From positions 1 through 6,257 of the forward strand of contig JAIRYX010000169.1 of assembly GCA_031267635.1 (NCBI GenBank): 6,257 nucleotides of DNA, in the 5' to 3' direction. Each line of letters opens with the position of its first letter. The first letter of the stretch is position 1. Below the pieces are notes generated by a model that saw only the letters and a program-made list of their open reading frames with translations, made no database searches and was not told the DNA's origin. The position numbers were made by a program, and so were the translations under genes. This stretch comes from Planctomycetaceae bacterium. GTDB lineage: Bacteria > Planctomycetota > Planctomycetia > Pirellulales > Thermoguttaceae. Positions 5,822-6,257 of the stretch are shown here, in pieces.

Positions 5822-5832
5822 ACTTTGGGGAC

Positions 5833-6257
5833 ATGATGACCAATGAAACTTTAAGCGTGAAGAGTATATCCATTAACTTTAATCATGCCGCAGTCCTTTG
5901 GCTTGCGACTAATTTAATACGTAAAATGAAACACATACTTATTCTCGTAACTTTACTTGTTTCCGCAACATTTATCGGTTGTTCCGGTAACGTACCGTTG
6001 GGCGGGCGCATTACTTTTACGGACAACGGCGAACCGTTGCCGGAAGGGACGATTGGTTTCGTCAGCGGCACGAATCAGGCACGCGGCGACATTGACAAAG
6101 ACGGCAAATATACGCTTGGCTTTCAATCGGCGGGCAACGGCTTACCAAAAGGCGAGTACAAAGTCTATATCCAAGCGGTTCAAGTTGAACTCCAAATGGG
6201 AGCCGACAAGAACGGCGACGGCGAACCGGATATCATCGGACGCAAAGAAACGCCGCT
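5833..6257 (+). CDS. Small lipoprotein, carboxypeptidase-regulatory-like fold (partial, 3' end outside window)
   Basis: The frame is open from 5833 to the window end. The ATG at 5926, in the same frame, starts a classic lipoprotein signal: MKHILILVTLLVSATFIGCS, with lipobox FIGC and the lipidated Cys as residue 19. The mature part has the short beta-strand pattern of planctomycete lipoproteins often found beside DUF1559 genes: VPLGGRITFTDNGEPLPEGT, then GDIDKDGKYTLGF, then LPKGEYKVYIQA. This suggests a carboxypeptidase-regulatory-like or transthyretin-like beta-sandwich on the cell envelope. I listed the start at 5833 because of the Shine-Dalgarno there. That choice adds 31 residues (MMTNETLSVKSISINF and onward) before the signal, which is unusual, so 5926 remains a real alternative. 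The short gap and lack of a terminator suggest co-transcription with the DUF1559 gene. Confidence 0.75.
   Translation, partial: MMTNETLSVKSISINFNHAAVLWLATNLIRKMKHILILVTLLVSATFIGCSGNVPLGGRITFTDNGEPLPEGTIGFVSGTNQARGDIDKDGKYTLGFQSAGNGLPKGEYKVYIQAVQVELQMGADKNGDGEPDIIGRKETP

Noticed and set aside
5754..5832. Terminator or new promoter between the DUF1559 and lipoprotein genes
   Set aside because: Only a weak 4-5 bp GTGT/ACAC pairing and no well-spaced -35/-10 pair were found, so co-transcription is the simpler reading.

Overview
The window looks like a piece of an uncultured planctomycete (Planctomycetota) genome. The evidence is a DUF1559 / H-X9-DG prepilin-like protein followed by a small lipoprotein, a GAP1-N2 protein of the type common in that phylum, a NagB/PIG-L fusion, several genes without Shine-Dalgarno sequences, and moderate base composition with AT-rich intergenic DNA. 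All genes I can support lie on the + strand. The assignment comes from recognising protein families by eye; no search was run.

Layout. (1) Bases 2-172 hold the last 56 codons of a gene that starts upstream. Its tail is built of seven-residue units of the LGLFLKG / FGLLLKG type. (2) Bases 173-698 are non-coding. They contain a long imperfect hairpin (221-397) made of repeated ACCTCATT/AATGAGGT octamers. Beyond it (461-586) lies a second, stop-bounded stretch that repeats the heptad-coding DNA of region 1 in the same reading frame. An extended -10 promoter sits at 634-642. (3) Bases 699-1994 encode a GAP1-N2 protein with a long disordered linker, one membrane helix and a Pro-rich tail. (4) Bases 2192-4126, behind a good promoter, encode a 644-residue fusion of a glucosamine-6-phosphate deaminase-like domain and a PIG-L/LmbE deacetylase domain. 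The deacetylase motifs are intact, but three of the four classical deaminase catalytic positions are replaced. (5) Bases 4127-4518 are non-coding. They carry AT-rich hairpins, a strong promoter and a strong ribosome binding site. (6) Bases 4519-5753 hold the DUF1559 prepilin-like gene. Its well-placed start codon is separated from the pilin frame by a run of 12 G, followed directly by a stem-loop. As written, the two parts are in different frames. A 13-G or 10-G tract, or a -1 ribosomal shift, would join them into one open frame of about 411 residues. (7) Bases 5833-6257 begin a lipoprotein gene that runs off the window.

How the parts relate. The DUF1559 gene and the lipoprotein are probably co-transcribed and act at the cell surface; this pairing is common in planctomycetes. 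The NagB/PIG-L fusion would act on N-acetylglucosamine-type amino sugars. The GAP1-N2 protein belongs to a family tied to GTPase-centred regulatory or conflict systems, but no GTPase gene is visible here. The strongest candidate for something new is the poly-G switch in the prepilin leader. Next come the degenerate deaminase active site and the octamer hairpin lying between two copies of heptad-coding DNA.
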